Source: DATEPR01 sp036502345 (lineage in GTDB: Bacteria > Actinomycetota > Actinomycetes > Mycobacteriales > Pseudonocardiaceae). Taken from it: a DNA stretch of 11,698 nucleotides. A program made the translations under genes and the position numbers. This document shows positions 5,941 to 11,698 of the stretch, piece by piece. Position 1 is the first letter of the stretch; every line of letters begins with the position of its first letter. Where the stretch lies: the NCBI GenBank assembly GCA_036502345.1, contig DASXYT010000293.1, positions 1 through 11,698 of the forward strand. Direction: 5' to 3'. Under the pieces are notes generated by a model. It ran no database searches, was not told the origin of the DNA, and was given only the letters and a program-made list of their open reading frames with translations.

Positions 5941-7440
5941 ATGCGGCGGATCATCGGCACCGAGGTCGAATACGGTATTTCGGTACCAGGGGATGCCACG
6001 GCGAACCCGGTACTGACCTCCACCCAGGTGGTGCTCGCGTACGCGGCGGCGGCCGAGGTACCACGGGCCAGGCGGGCCCGGTGGGACTACGAGGTGGAAT
6101 CACCGCTGCGTGACGCGCGCGGCTTCGACCTCGGCGCGCCCGGAATGCCCTCAGGTGACCCGGATGTGGACGATCTCGGCGCGGCCAACGTCATCCTGAC
6201 CAACGGCGCCCGGCTCTACGTCGACCACGCCCACCCGGAGTACTCGGCGCCCGAGGTGACCAACGCCCGCGACGCCGTGATCTGGGACAAGGCAGGCGAA
6301 CGGGTGATGGAGCAGGCCGCGCTGAAGGCGGCCACCGTGCCCGGCCAGCCCCGCCTGCAGCTGTACAAGAACAACGGTGACGGCAAGGGCGCCAGCTACG
6401 GCACCCACGAGAACTACCTGATGGCCAGGAACACGCCGTTCACCGCGGTGATCGGCGGGCTGACGCCGTTCTTCGCCACCCGCCAGGTGATGTGCGGAGC
6501 GGGCCGGGTGGGCATCGGGCCCTCCAGCGACAAGGCCGGTTTCCAGCTCTCCCAGCGTGCTGACTACATCGAGGTCGAGGTCGGCCTGGAGACCACCCTC
6601 AAGCGCGGCATCATCAACACCAGGGACGAGCCGCACGCCGACGCGGACAAGTACCGCAGGCTGCACGTGATCATCGGGGACGCCACGCTCGCCGAGACGT
6701 CCACGTACCTGAAGGTCGGCACCACGGCCATGGTGCTGGACATGATCGAGTCGGGCATGCGGTTCGACCAGTTGCGGCTGGCCGACCCGGTGCGCGCGGT
6801 GCACGCGATCAGCCACGACCCGACGCTCAAGACCACCGTGGAACTGGCCAACGGCCGCAAGTTCACCGGCCTGGACATGCAGTTCGCCTACCACGAACTG
6901 GTCACCGCGTTCGTCGAGCGGGAGGGCACCGACCGGGTCTCCAGGGACGTGCTGCGCACCTGGGGCGAGGTGCTGAACGACCTGGCCAGCGACCCGATGA
7001 AGTGCGCCGACCGGCTGGACTGGCCTGCCAAGCTGCGGCTGCTGGAGGGCTACCGGCAGCGGGACGGCCTGAACTGGGCGTCGCCCCGGCTGCAACTGGT
7101 CGACCTGCAGTACGCGGACGTGCGGCTGGACAAGGGCCTGTACAACCGGCTGGTATCCCGTGGCTCGATGAAGCGGCTGGTCAGCGAGGAAGAGGTGCTC
7201 GACGCGGTGACCAAGCCGCCGGAGGACACCAGGGCCTACTTCCGGGGTCGCTGCCTGGAGCGCTACCCCAACGCCATCGCCGCGGCCTCCTGGGACTCGG
7301 TGATCTTCGACCTGGGCCGGGAGTCGCTGGTCCGGATCCCGACCCTGGAGCCGCTGCGCGGCACCAAACAGCACGTCGGCGCGCTGCTCGAGGCAGCGAA
7401 TACCGCCGAGGAACTGGTGGATGCCCTGACCAGGGGTTAA
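5941..7440 (+). CDS. dop: Deamidase/depupylase Dop
   Basis: Dop hydrolyses the isopeptide bond between Pup and substrate lysines and, where Pup ends in Gln, deamidates it to Glu. The fold is that of the carboxylate-amine ligases (glutamine synthetase-like), with ATP or ADP/Pi as cofactor. The 499 residues match the usual length. The metal-binding Thr-Glu-Val-Glu-Tyr-Gly is at 7-12 (Glu8, Glu10), and the catalytic Asp95 lies in Tyr-Val-Asp-His-Ala-His-Pro-Glu at 93-100. The Dop-specific loop, absent from PafA, is at about 40-80 with the conserved Trp-Asp-Tyr-Glu at 48-51. Asn-Thr-Arg-Asp-Glu-Pro-His-Ala-Asp-Ala starts at residue 226 and has an identical copy in PafA, marking the two as paralogues. 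The gene follows the arc terminator and has its own leaderless promoter. pup follows 124 bases later. Because Pup here already ends in Glu, depupylation is the likely main activity. Confidence 0.97.
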   Translation: MRRIIGTEVEYGISVPGDATANPVLTSTQVVLAYAAAAEVPRARRARWDYEVESPLRDARGFDLGAPGMPSGDPDVDDLGAANVILTNGARLYVDHAHPEYSAPEVTNARDAVIWDKAGERVMEQAALKAATVPGQPRLQLYKNNGDGKGASYGTHENYLMARNTPFTAVIGGLTPFFATRQVMCGAGRVGIGPSSDKAGFQLSQRADYIEVEVGLETTLKRGIINTRDEPHADADKYRRLHVIIGDATLAETSTYLKVGTTAMVLDMIESGMRFDQLRLADPVRAVHAISHDPTLKTTVELANGRKFTGLDMQFAYHELVTAFVEREGTDRVSRDVLRTWGEVLNDLASDPMKCADRLDWPAKLRLLEGYRQRDGLNWASPRLQLVDLQYADVRLDKGLYNRLVSRGSMKRLVSEEEVLDAVTKPPEDTRAYFRGRCLERYPNAIAAASWDSVIFDLGRESLVRIPTLEPLRGTKQHVGALLEAANTAEELVDALTRG

Positions 7441-7472
7441 GCCGTTCGCCCGATGGGACAATCGGGTACGGC
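7441..7472 (+). other. Hairpin directly after the dop stop codon
   Basis: GCCGT (7441-7445) and CCCGAT (7449-7454) pair perfectly with ATCGGG (7461-7466) and ACGGC (7468-7472), giving an 11-base-pair stem with a 3/1 internal loop and a six-base terminal loop. It begins at the base after the TAA. There is no T-run, so it is not a standard intrinsic terminator. It could stabilise a dop 3' end, act as a processing site or attenuate read-through into pup. Confidence 0.5.
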
Positions 7473-7519
7473 CGCCATGCCGGGGCAGGTGATGTTCGCC
7501 GCGCGTCGGTCTGGCTGGG

Positions 7520-7525
7520 TAATCT
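7520..7525 (+). promoter_or_regulatory. Candidate -10 element of pup
   Basis: TAATCT, a better-than-average TAnnnT hexamer, lies 39 bases before the pup ATG at 7565. A start of transcription near 7532 would give a leader of about 33 bases containing the GGGAGG ribosome site. TTCGCC at 7496-7501, 18 bases upstream, is at best a weak -35. It would let pup-prcB-prcA be made at higher levels than dop. Confidence 0.4.
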
Positions 7526-7554
7526 TCGGTTAGGCCAAGCATGGTCGAAGCCTC

Positions 7555-7560
7555 GGGAGG
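7555..7560 (+). promoter_or_regulatory. Ribosome binding site that fixes the pup start
   Basis: GGGAGG ends four bases before the ATG at 7565, and this start gives the Met-Ala-Gln-Glu N-terminus typical of actinobacterial Pup. The earlier in-frame ATG at 7541 has no ribosome site. Confidence 0.7.
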
Positions 7561-7564
7561 CGAG

Positions 7565-7759
7565 ATGGCCCAGGAAAAAGTTCAGCGCCAGGGCGGTGGC
7601 GACGGTGACGACGACGTCGAAGGTGGCGGCCCGGCCGGTCAGGAACGTCGTGAGCAGCTCAACGAGGACGTGGACGCGATCCTCGATGAGATCGACGACG
7701 TTCTTGAGGAGAACGCCGAGGACTTCGTCCGCGCGTACGTGCAGAAGGGCGGCGAGTGA
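7565..7759 (+). CDS. pup: Prokaryotic ubiquitin-like protein Pup, encoded with C-terminal Glu
   Basis: Pup is the small, largely disordered protein tag that is ligated through its C-terminal glutamate to lysines of proteins destined for the proteasome. The 64 residues equal the mycobacterial length. The N-terminal part (1-25) is Gly/Asp-rich. Residues about 26-58 are the amphipathic region that forms a helix on the ARC coiled coil, including the conserved Asp-Glu-Ile-Asp-Asp-Val-Leu-Glu-Glu-Asn-Ala-Glu-Asp-Phe-Val-Arg at 41-56. It ends Gly-Gly-Glu, not Gly-Gly-Gln: the last codons are GGC GGC GAG TGA. It can therefore be a PafA substrate without prior deamidation. An in-frame ATG at 7541 would add eight residues. 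The start at 7565 is preferred for its ribosome site and homology. prcB follows after 60 bases without a terminator. Confidence 0.97.
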   Translation: MAQEKVQRQGGGDGDDDVEGGGPAGQERREQLNEDVDAILDEIDDVLEENAEDFVRAYVQKGGE

Positions 7760-7819
7760 CCGACCAGGTCACCGTCCGTTCGACTGCTCAGCCCTTGTGA
7801 TCAGGAGACCACACCAGGT

Positions 7820-8671
7820 ATGGAACCAACGTCCCGTTACGAGCAGGGCGTCGGCCTGACGCCTGCCCATCTGTCGATGGGCTCGTCGTCGTTCACCGAC
7901 TTCCTGCGCGGACACGCGCCGGAACTGCTGCCCGGCCGTTCGTCGGGTGCACCGCTGCCGGCGGGGCACACGCCGCTGGACATCGCGCACGCCACGACCA
8001 TCGTGGCGCTCGTGTTCAAGGGCGGTGTGCTGATCGCGGGTGACCGCAGGGCCACCTCGGGCAACCTGATCGCCTACCGGGACATGGACAAGGTGTACGC
8101 CGCCGACCAGTACTCGGCGGTGGGCATCGCGGGTGCCGCGGGTGTCGGCATCGAGCTCGTCCGGCTCTACCAGGTCGAACTGCGGCACTACGAGAAGATC
8201 GAGGGCGTCTCGCTTTCCCTGGACGGCAAGACGAACAAGCTGGCCACGATGGTCCGCGGCAACATGGAGATGGCCATGGCGGGCCTGCTCGCACTGCCGC
8301 TGTTCGTCGGCTACGACCTGAACGCGGCCGATCCGGACCGGGCAGGCCGGATCGTGTCGTTCGACGCCGCGGGCGGCAGGTACGAGGAACACGCCGGTTA
8401 CCACGGGATCGGGTCGGGTTCGCTGTTCGCGAAATCGGCACTCAAGAAGCTGCACGACCCGGACGCCGATCAGGACACCGCGGTGCGCAACGCCGTCGAG
8501 GCGCTGTACGACGCGGCCGACGACGACTCGGCGACCGGTGGGCCCGATCTGGTGCGCCGGATCTACCCGACGATCATCACGGTCACCGGGGCCGAGGGCG
8601 CCGTGAAGCTGTCCGAGGAGCGGGCACAGGCGGTCGCCGAGGCCGTCGTCGCCGGTCGGATGCAGCACTGA
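7820..8671 (+). CDS. prcB: 20S proteasome beta subunit (catalytic, with propeptide)
   Basis: PrcB forms the two inner heptameric rings of the 20S core and carries the proteolytic sites. The 283-residue precursor has a propeptide of 58 residues containing the conserved Ser-Ser-Phe-Thr-Asp-Phe-Leu (about 23-29), then the mature chain beginning Thr59-Thr60-Ile-Val-Ala-Leu. Thr59 is the N-terminal nucleophile. Asp75 (mature Asp17) in Gly-Asp-Arg-Arg and Lys91 (mature Lys33) complete the expected catalytic set. The family block Tyr-Asp-Ala-Ala-Asp-Asp-Asp-Ser-Ala-Thr-Gly-Gly-Pro-Asp-Leu is at 230-244. The residue before the cleavage site is Ala58 where Gly is usual. The ATG at 7820 follows AGGAGA (7803-7808) by 11 bases, a rather long gap. 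An ATG at 7877 would remove part of the conserved propeptide. It lies 60 bases after pup and 50 before prcA, consistent with one operon. Confidence 0.97.
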   Translation: MEPTSRYEQGVGLTPAHLSMGSSSFTDFLRGHAPELLPGRSSGAPLPAGHTPLDIAHATTIVALVFKGGVLIAGDRRATSGNLIAYRDMDKVYAADQYSAVGIAGAAGVGIELVRLYQVELRHYEKIEGVSLSLDGKTNKLATMVRGNMEMAMAGLLALPLFVGYDLNAADPDRAGRIVSFDAAGGRYEEHAGYHGIGSGSLFAKSALKKLHDPDADQDTAVRNAVEALYDAADDDSATGGPDLVRRIYPTIITVTGAEGAVKLSEERAQAVAEAVVAGRMQH

Positions 8672-8709
8672 CCGAAGTTCCAACCCCGCCGTTCACCCAG
8701 CACGAATCC

Positions 8710-8714
8710 AGGAG
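8710..8714 (+). promoter_or_regulatory. Ribosome binding site that fixes the prcA start
   Basis: AGGAG lies seven bases before the GTG at 8722 and 13 before the ATG at 8728, so the GTG is the likelier start. Confidence 0.7.
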
Positions 8715-8721
8715 CCAGAAC

Positions 8722-9531
8722 GTGTCGATGCCGTTGTACGCCTCGCCCGAGCAGTTGATGCGCGAGCGGTCCGAGCTGGCCCGCAAGGGCATCGCACGGG
8801 GTCGCAGCGTGGTGGTGTTGACCTACACCGGTTGGGTGCTGTTCGTCGCCGAGATCCCGCCCAAGAGCACGTTGCACAAGGTCTCCGAGATCTACGACCG
8901 GATCGGCTTCGCGGCGGCGGGCCGGTACAGCGAGTTCGAGAGCCTGCGCAGGGCGGGCATCCGGCACGTCGAGCTGTGGGGCTACGCCTACGACCCGCAG
9001 GACGTGTCGGCGCGGCAGCTCGCCAACGTGTACGCGCAGACGCTGAGTTCGATCTTCACCGAGCAGCTCAAGCCGTTCGAGGTGGAGATCTGCGTCGCCC
9101 AGGTGGGCGCCAACCCTGGCGAGGACCAGCTGTTCCGGCTGACCTACGACGGGTCGATCAGCGACGAGCCGCAGTACGTCGTGATGGGCGGGCTGCCGGA
9201 TGTGATCAACTCGGCGCTCAAGGACACCTACGAGGATGGCATGGACCTGGCCACCGCGCTGCGGGTGGCCGTGCGGGCGCTGAGCAACGCGGTGCCGGCC
9301 GGCGCCAGTTCCGCCAACAGCTCGAACAGCGGCGCCGACCGCCCGATGCTGGACGTGGACCGGCTGGAGGTCGCCGTGCTGGAGCGCAGCAGGCCCGGTC
9401 GCGCGTTCCGCCGGATCAGCGGTGCGGCGCTGGCCACCCTGCTGCCCACGCCGGAGGCCGCCGAGGACGCGAAGCCGGAGGACGCCGCGCCCGAGGACGG
9501 CAAGCCCGCCGGCACCAACGGCGACTCGTAA
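8722..9531 (+). CDS. prcA: 20S proteasome alpha subunit
   Basis: PrcA forms the outer heptameric rings, gates the entry pore and receives the ARC C-terminal tails. The 269 residues include the alpha-specific N-terminal segment Ser-Pro-Glu-Gln-Leu-Met-Arg-Glu-Arg-Ser-Glu-Leu-Ala-Arg-Lys-Gly at 8-23, which forms the gate and first helix. Gly-Phe-Ala-Ala-Ala-Gly (62-67), Arg-Gln-Leu-Ala-Asn-Val-Tyr-Ala-Gln-Thr-Leu (98-108) and Tyr-Asp-Gly-Ser-Ile (142-146) are further family blocks. There is no N-terminal threonine after a propeptide, as expected for a non-catalytic subunit. A Ser/Asn-rich loop is at 196-204. The last 27 residues are an Ala/Pro/Glu/Asp tail with repeated Pro-Glu-Asp/Ala, probably disordered and outside the ring. 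The GTG start is set by its ribosome site and gives Met-Ser-Met-Pro, similar to mycobacterial PrcA. It follows prcB after 50 bases. Confidence 0.97.
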   Translation: MSMPLYASPEQLMRERSELARKGIARGRSVVVLTYTGWVLFVAEIPPKSTLHKVSEIYDRIGFAAAGRYSEFESLRRAGIRHVELWGYAYDPQDVSARQLANVYAQTLSSIFTEQLKPFEVEICVAQVGANPGEDQLFRLTYDGSISDEPQYVVMGGLPDVINSALKDTYEDGMDLATALRVAVRALSNAVPAGASSANSSNSGADRPMLDVDRLEVAVLERSRPGRAFRRISGAALATLLPTPEAAEDAKPEDAAPEDGKPAGTNGDS

Positions 9532-9582
9532 CCGGCTGGCGCTCCTGGAACAAAGCCGCCGTCCGGTGTGGTTGAGCCAGAC

Positions 9583-10281
9583 ATGAAGGTGGAGATCTAT
9601 TCGGACGTCGCCTGCCCGTGGTGCTACATCGGGAAAGCGCGGTTCGAGCGCGCGCTCGCGGCCTATCCGGGTGCCCAGGATGTGGACGTCAGCTTCCGCC
9701 CGTACCAGCTCAATCCGGCAACGCCGGAGCAGGCGCAGCCGCTGTACGACTACTACGACCAGTTGTTCGGTCCCGGCTTCCGCAGCAAGCACTCCAGCGT
9801 TACGGATGTGGCCAAGGCCGAGGGCCTGGACTTCCGGTTCGACCACGCGCTCGCGGTGAACACGTTCACAGCGCACCGGCTGTTGTGGCTGACCCAGCGG
9901 GACTACGGCGACGCCGTGCAGCGGGACCTGAAGGCGGCGCTGCTGAAGGCCTACTTCACCGACGGCGGCGATGTCGGCGACCGCGAGACGCTGGTCGGCC
10001 TGGCCGAGGGTGTCGGTGTCGACGCGGACCGGGCGCGCGGCTGGTTGGCTGGTGACGAGGGCATCGACGAGGTCAGGGCCGAGCTGGACGAGGCCCGCCA
10101 GTTGGGCATCAAGGCCGTACCGACGTTCGTCTTCGAGGGCAAGTACGCGGTCGAGGGCGCACAGGAGGCATCCACGTTCCTGCGGGTGCTGGAGCAGGTA
10201 GCGGCCGAGTCCTCGGCCACACCGACCCCGGCCGCCGGCTCGGACGACGCGGCCTGTGCGGACGGTTCCTGCGCCGTCTGA
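9583..10281 (+). CDS. FrnE-like DsbA-family thiol oxidoreductase, cytoplasmic
   Basis: The 232-residue product belongs to the FrnE-type branch of the DsbA/thioredoxin-fold oxidoreductases. The first strand (Lys-Val-Glu-Ile-Tyr-Ser-Asp) leads into the redox motif Cys11-Pro-Trp-Cys14. A helical insertion occupies about 48-160, and the cis-proline loop Ala-Val-Pro-Thr-Phe is at 178-182 (Pro180). There is no signal peptide, so it should work in the cytoplasm, where it could reduce or isomerise disulfides. A second cysteine pair closes the chain: Cys225 and Cys230 in a short tail (Cys-Ala-Asp-Gly-Ser-Cys-Ala-Val) after a Pro/Ala linker, which could pass electrons to the active site. The ATG at 9583 gives the usual N-terminus; an in-frame GTG at 9568 would add five residues, and neither has a good ribosome site. 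It is 51 bases after prcA on the same strand, with no terminator between, so read-through from the proteasome operon is likely. Its substrate is unknown. Confidence 0.88.
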   Translation: MKVEIYSDVACPWCYIGKARFERALAAYPGAQDVDVSFRPYQLNPATPEQAQPLYDYYDQLFGPGFRSKHSSVTDVAKAEGLDFRFDHALAVNTFTAHRLLWLTQRDYGDAVQRDLKAALLKAYFTDGGDVGDRETLVGLAEGVGVDADRARGWLAGDEGIDEVRAELDEARQLGIKAVPTFVFEGKYAVEGAQEASTFLRVLEQVAAESSATPTPAAGSDDAACADGSCAV

Positions 10282-10372
10282 CCGGCCGTTATCCACCCCG
10301 GACGAGGTAGTCGAAACCCCGACACGCACAGTCATCCCCGAACGGCGCACGGATGAAGTCGGTGGAAACGCC

Positions 10373-10378
10373 TAGGGT
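10373..10378 (+). promoter_or_regulatory. Leaderless -10 element of pafA
   Basis: TAGGGT, then GGAGGA, then the ATG at 10385: the same hexamer class, six-base gap and GGAGG as at dop. It marks an independent leaderless start of pafA in the 103-base gap after the thiol oxidoreductase gene. The rest of that gap shows no clear terminator. Confidence 0.65.
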
Positions 10379-10384
10379 GGAGGA

Positions 10385-11698
10385 ATGCAGCGGCGGATCT
10401 TCGGTATCGAGACCGAGTTCGGGGTTACCTGCACGTTCCATGGACAGCGCAGGCTGTCCCCGGACGAGGTCGCCCGGTACCTGTTTCGGCGAGTGGTGTC
10501 CTGGGGGCGTTCGTCGAACGTGTTCCTGCGCAACGGCTCCCGGCTCTACCTCGACGTGGGTTCGCACCCCGAGTACGCGACCGCCGAGTGTGACGATCTG
10601 GTGCAACTCGTCACGCACGACAAGGCGGGCGAGCGGATCCTGGAGGACCTGCTCGTCGACGCCGAGCGGCGGCTCGCCGACGAGGGCATCGGCGGGGACA
10701 TCTTCCTGTTCAAGAACAACACCGACTCGGCCGGCAACTCCTACGGCTGCCACGAGAACTACCTGGTCGCACGTGCGGGGGAGTTCTCCAGGATCGCCGA
10801 CATCCTGCTGCCGTTCCTGGTCACCAGGCAGCTGATCTGCGGCGCCGGCAAGGTCCTGCAGACGCCGAGGGGTGCCGTCTACTGCCTGTCCCAGCGGGCC
10901 GAGCACATCTGGGAGGGCGTCTCCAGCGCGACCACCCGCTCCCGCCCGATCATCAACACCCGCGACGAGCCGCACGCGGACGCCGAGCGCTACCGCAGGC
11001 TGCACGTGATCGTCGGCGACTCGAACATGTCCGAGGTGACGACGCTGCTCAAGGTGGGCAGCGCGAACCTGGTGCTGGAGATGATCGAGCAGGGTGTGCA
11101 GTTCCGTGACTTCAGCCTGGACAACCCGATCCGGGCGATCCGGGAGATCAGCCATGACCTGACCGGCAAGCGGCCGGTCCGGCTGGCCGGCGGCCGGGAG
11201 GCCTCCGCGCTGGAGATCCAGCGCGAGTACCACTCCAAGGCGGCCGAGCACGTGGCCCGTCGTGGGCCGGACCCGGTGGCCGACCGTGTGATCGAACTGT
11301 GGGGCCGCACCCTGGACGCGGTGGAGAGCCAGGAGCTGTCCAAGATCGACAGGGAGATCGACTGGGCGATCAAGTACCGCCTCGTCGAGCAGTACCGGTC
11401 CAAGCACGGCATGGAGCTGTCCAGCGCCAGGGTCGCCCAGCTGGACCTCGCCTACCACGACATCCGGCGCGGCCGGGGCATCTTCGACCTGCTCCAGCGC
11501 AAGGGCCTGGTCGAGCGCGTCACCAACGACGACGACATCGAGGCGGCCAAGGACGTGCCGCCGCAGACCACCAGGGCCAAGCTGCGCGGTGACTTCATCG
11601 CGGCGGCACAGCAGGCGGGCCGCGACTTCACGGTCGACTGGGTGCACCTGAAGCTGAACGACCAGGCGCAGCGCACCGTGCTGTGCAAGGACCCGTTC
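10385..11698 (+). CDS. pafA: Pup-protein ligase PafA, 3' end outside the window
   Basis: PafA activates the C-terminal glutamate of Pup with ATP to a gamma-glutamyl phosphate and joins it to a substrate lysine. 438 codons are present and the frame is still open at the window edge. The family has about 450 residues, so roughly 14 are missing. The metal-binding Gly-Ile-Glu-Thr-Glu-Phe-Gly is at 7-13 (Glu9, Glu11). Asp57 in Tyr-Leu-Asp-Val-Gly-Ser-His-Pro-Glu is the catalytic base. Phe-Lys-Asn-Asn-Thr-Asp-Ser-Ala-Gly-Asn-Ser-Tyr-Gly-Cys-His-Glu-Asn-Tyr begins near 109. The block Asn-Thr-Arg-Asp-Glu-Pro-His-Ala-Asp-Ala starts at 191 and is shared with Dop. The Dop-specific loop is missing, as expected, which separates ligase from depupylase. 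The gene has its own leaderless start. Confidence 0.97.
   Translation, partial: MQRRIFGIETEFGVTCTFHGQRRLSPDEVARYLFRRVVSWGRSSNVFLRNGSRLYLDVGSHPEYATAECDDLVQLVTHDKAGERILEDLLVDAERRLADEGIGGDIFLFKNNTDSAGNSYGCHENYLVARAGEFSRIADILLPFLVTRQLICGAGKVLQTPRGAVYCLSQRAEHIWEGVSSATTRSRPIINTRDEPHADAERYRRLHVIVGDSNMSEVTTLLKVGSANLVLEMIEQGVQFRDFSLDNPIRAIREISHDLTGKRPVRLAGGREASALEIQREYHSKAAEHVARRGPDPVADRVIELWGRTLDAVESQELSKIDREIDWAIKYRLVEQYRSKHGMELSSARVAQLDLAYHDIRRGRGIFDLLQRKGLVERVTNDDDIEAAKDVPPQTTRAKLRGDFIAAAQQAGRDFTVDWVHLKLNDQAQRTVLCKDPF

Noticed and set aside
7757..7771. TGACC-GACCA-GGTCA inverted repeat over the pup stop codon
   Set aside because: Five base pairs only, no T-run, and such short repeats are frequent at this GC content. 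No regulatory meaning can be supported.
8563..10350. A 595-codon minus-strand open frame across prcA and the thiol oxidoreductase gene
   Set aside because: It is antisense to two well-recognised genes and shows no domain or ribosome site. Other long antisense frames (6151-7542, 7769-8683, 10289-11647) were dropped for the same reason.
1..11698. CRISPR arrays, insertion sequences, tRNA or rRNA genes, attachment sites
   Set aside because: None were seen. The only repeats are the protein-coding hexapeptide array and short hairpins, and all genes look native in composition.

Overview
The window is GC-rich actinobacterial DNA carrying the Pup-proteasome gene cluster. The combination of ARC/Mpa ATPase, Dop, Pup, 20S beta and alpha subunits and PafA is diagnostic of actinomycetes. 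The overall style of the genes (TAnnnT-type leaderless starts, a beta-subunit propeptide of about 58 residues, a TrmI gene and an M50 protease next door) suggests a filamentous member of the Pseudonocardiales. That order-level placement is an inference from the sequence and not a database result.

Layout. At the left edge a divergent minus-strand gene begins at base 28 and runs off the window. It is followed on the plus strand by an intramembrane (site-2) M50 metalloprotease with a C-terminal CBS-like region (117-1256) and by the tRNA m1A58 methyltransferase trmI (1352-2179). Two related minus-strand genes (3793-2870 and 2860-2195) encode single-pass membrane proteins with long Pro/Gly/Gln/Tyr-rich N-termini and small extracytoplasmic domains that each carry two cysteines. 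From a 238-base divergent spacer starts arc (4032-5828), which ends at a textbook intrinsic terminator. Then come dop (5941-7440), pup (7565-7759), prcB (7820-8671), prcA (8722-9531), a cytoplasmic FrnE/DsbA-type thiol oxidoreductase (9583-10281) and pafA (from 10385, cut by the right edge about 14 codons before its expected end).

How the genes work together. PafA ligates Pup to lysines of target proteins. The ARC hexamer binds Pup through its N-terminal coiled coils, unfolds the conjugate and feeds it into the PrcA/PrcB 20S core, docking by its C-terminal Gln-Tyr-Leu. Dop removes Pup again. Here pup already encodes a C-terminal glutamate, so the deamidation step that Dop performs in mycobacteria is not needed and Dop would act mainly as a depupylase.

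The core system is known. The parts most worth a second look are the paired low-complexity membrane proteins divergent from arc, the thiol oxidoreductase placed between prcA and pafA, the set of near-identical leaderless promoter/start modules (left-edge gene, M50 gene, dop, pafA), the Ala in place of the usual Gly before the PrcB catalytic threonine, and an RNA hairpin directly after the dop stop codon. No gene-free stretch exceeds 300 bases. The longest is 3794-4031.
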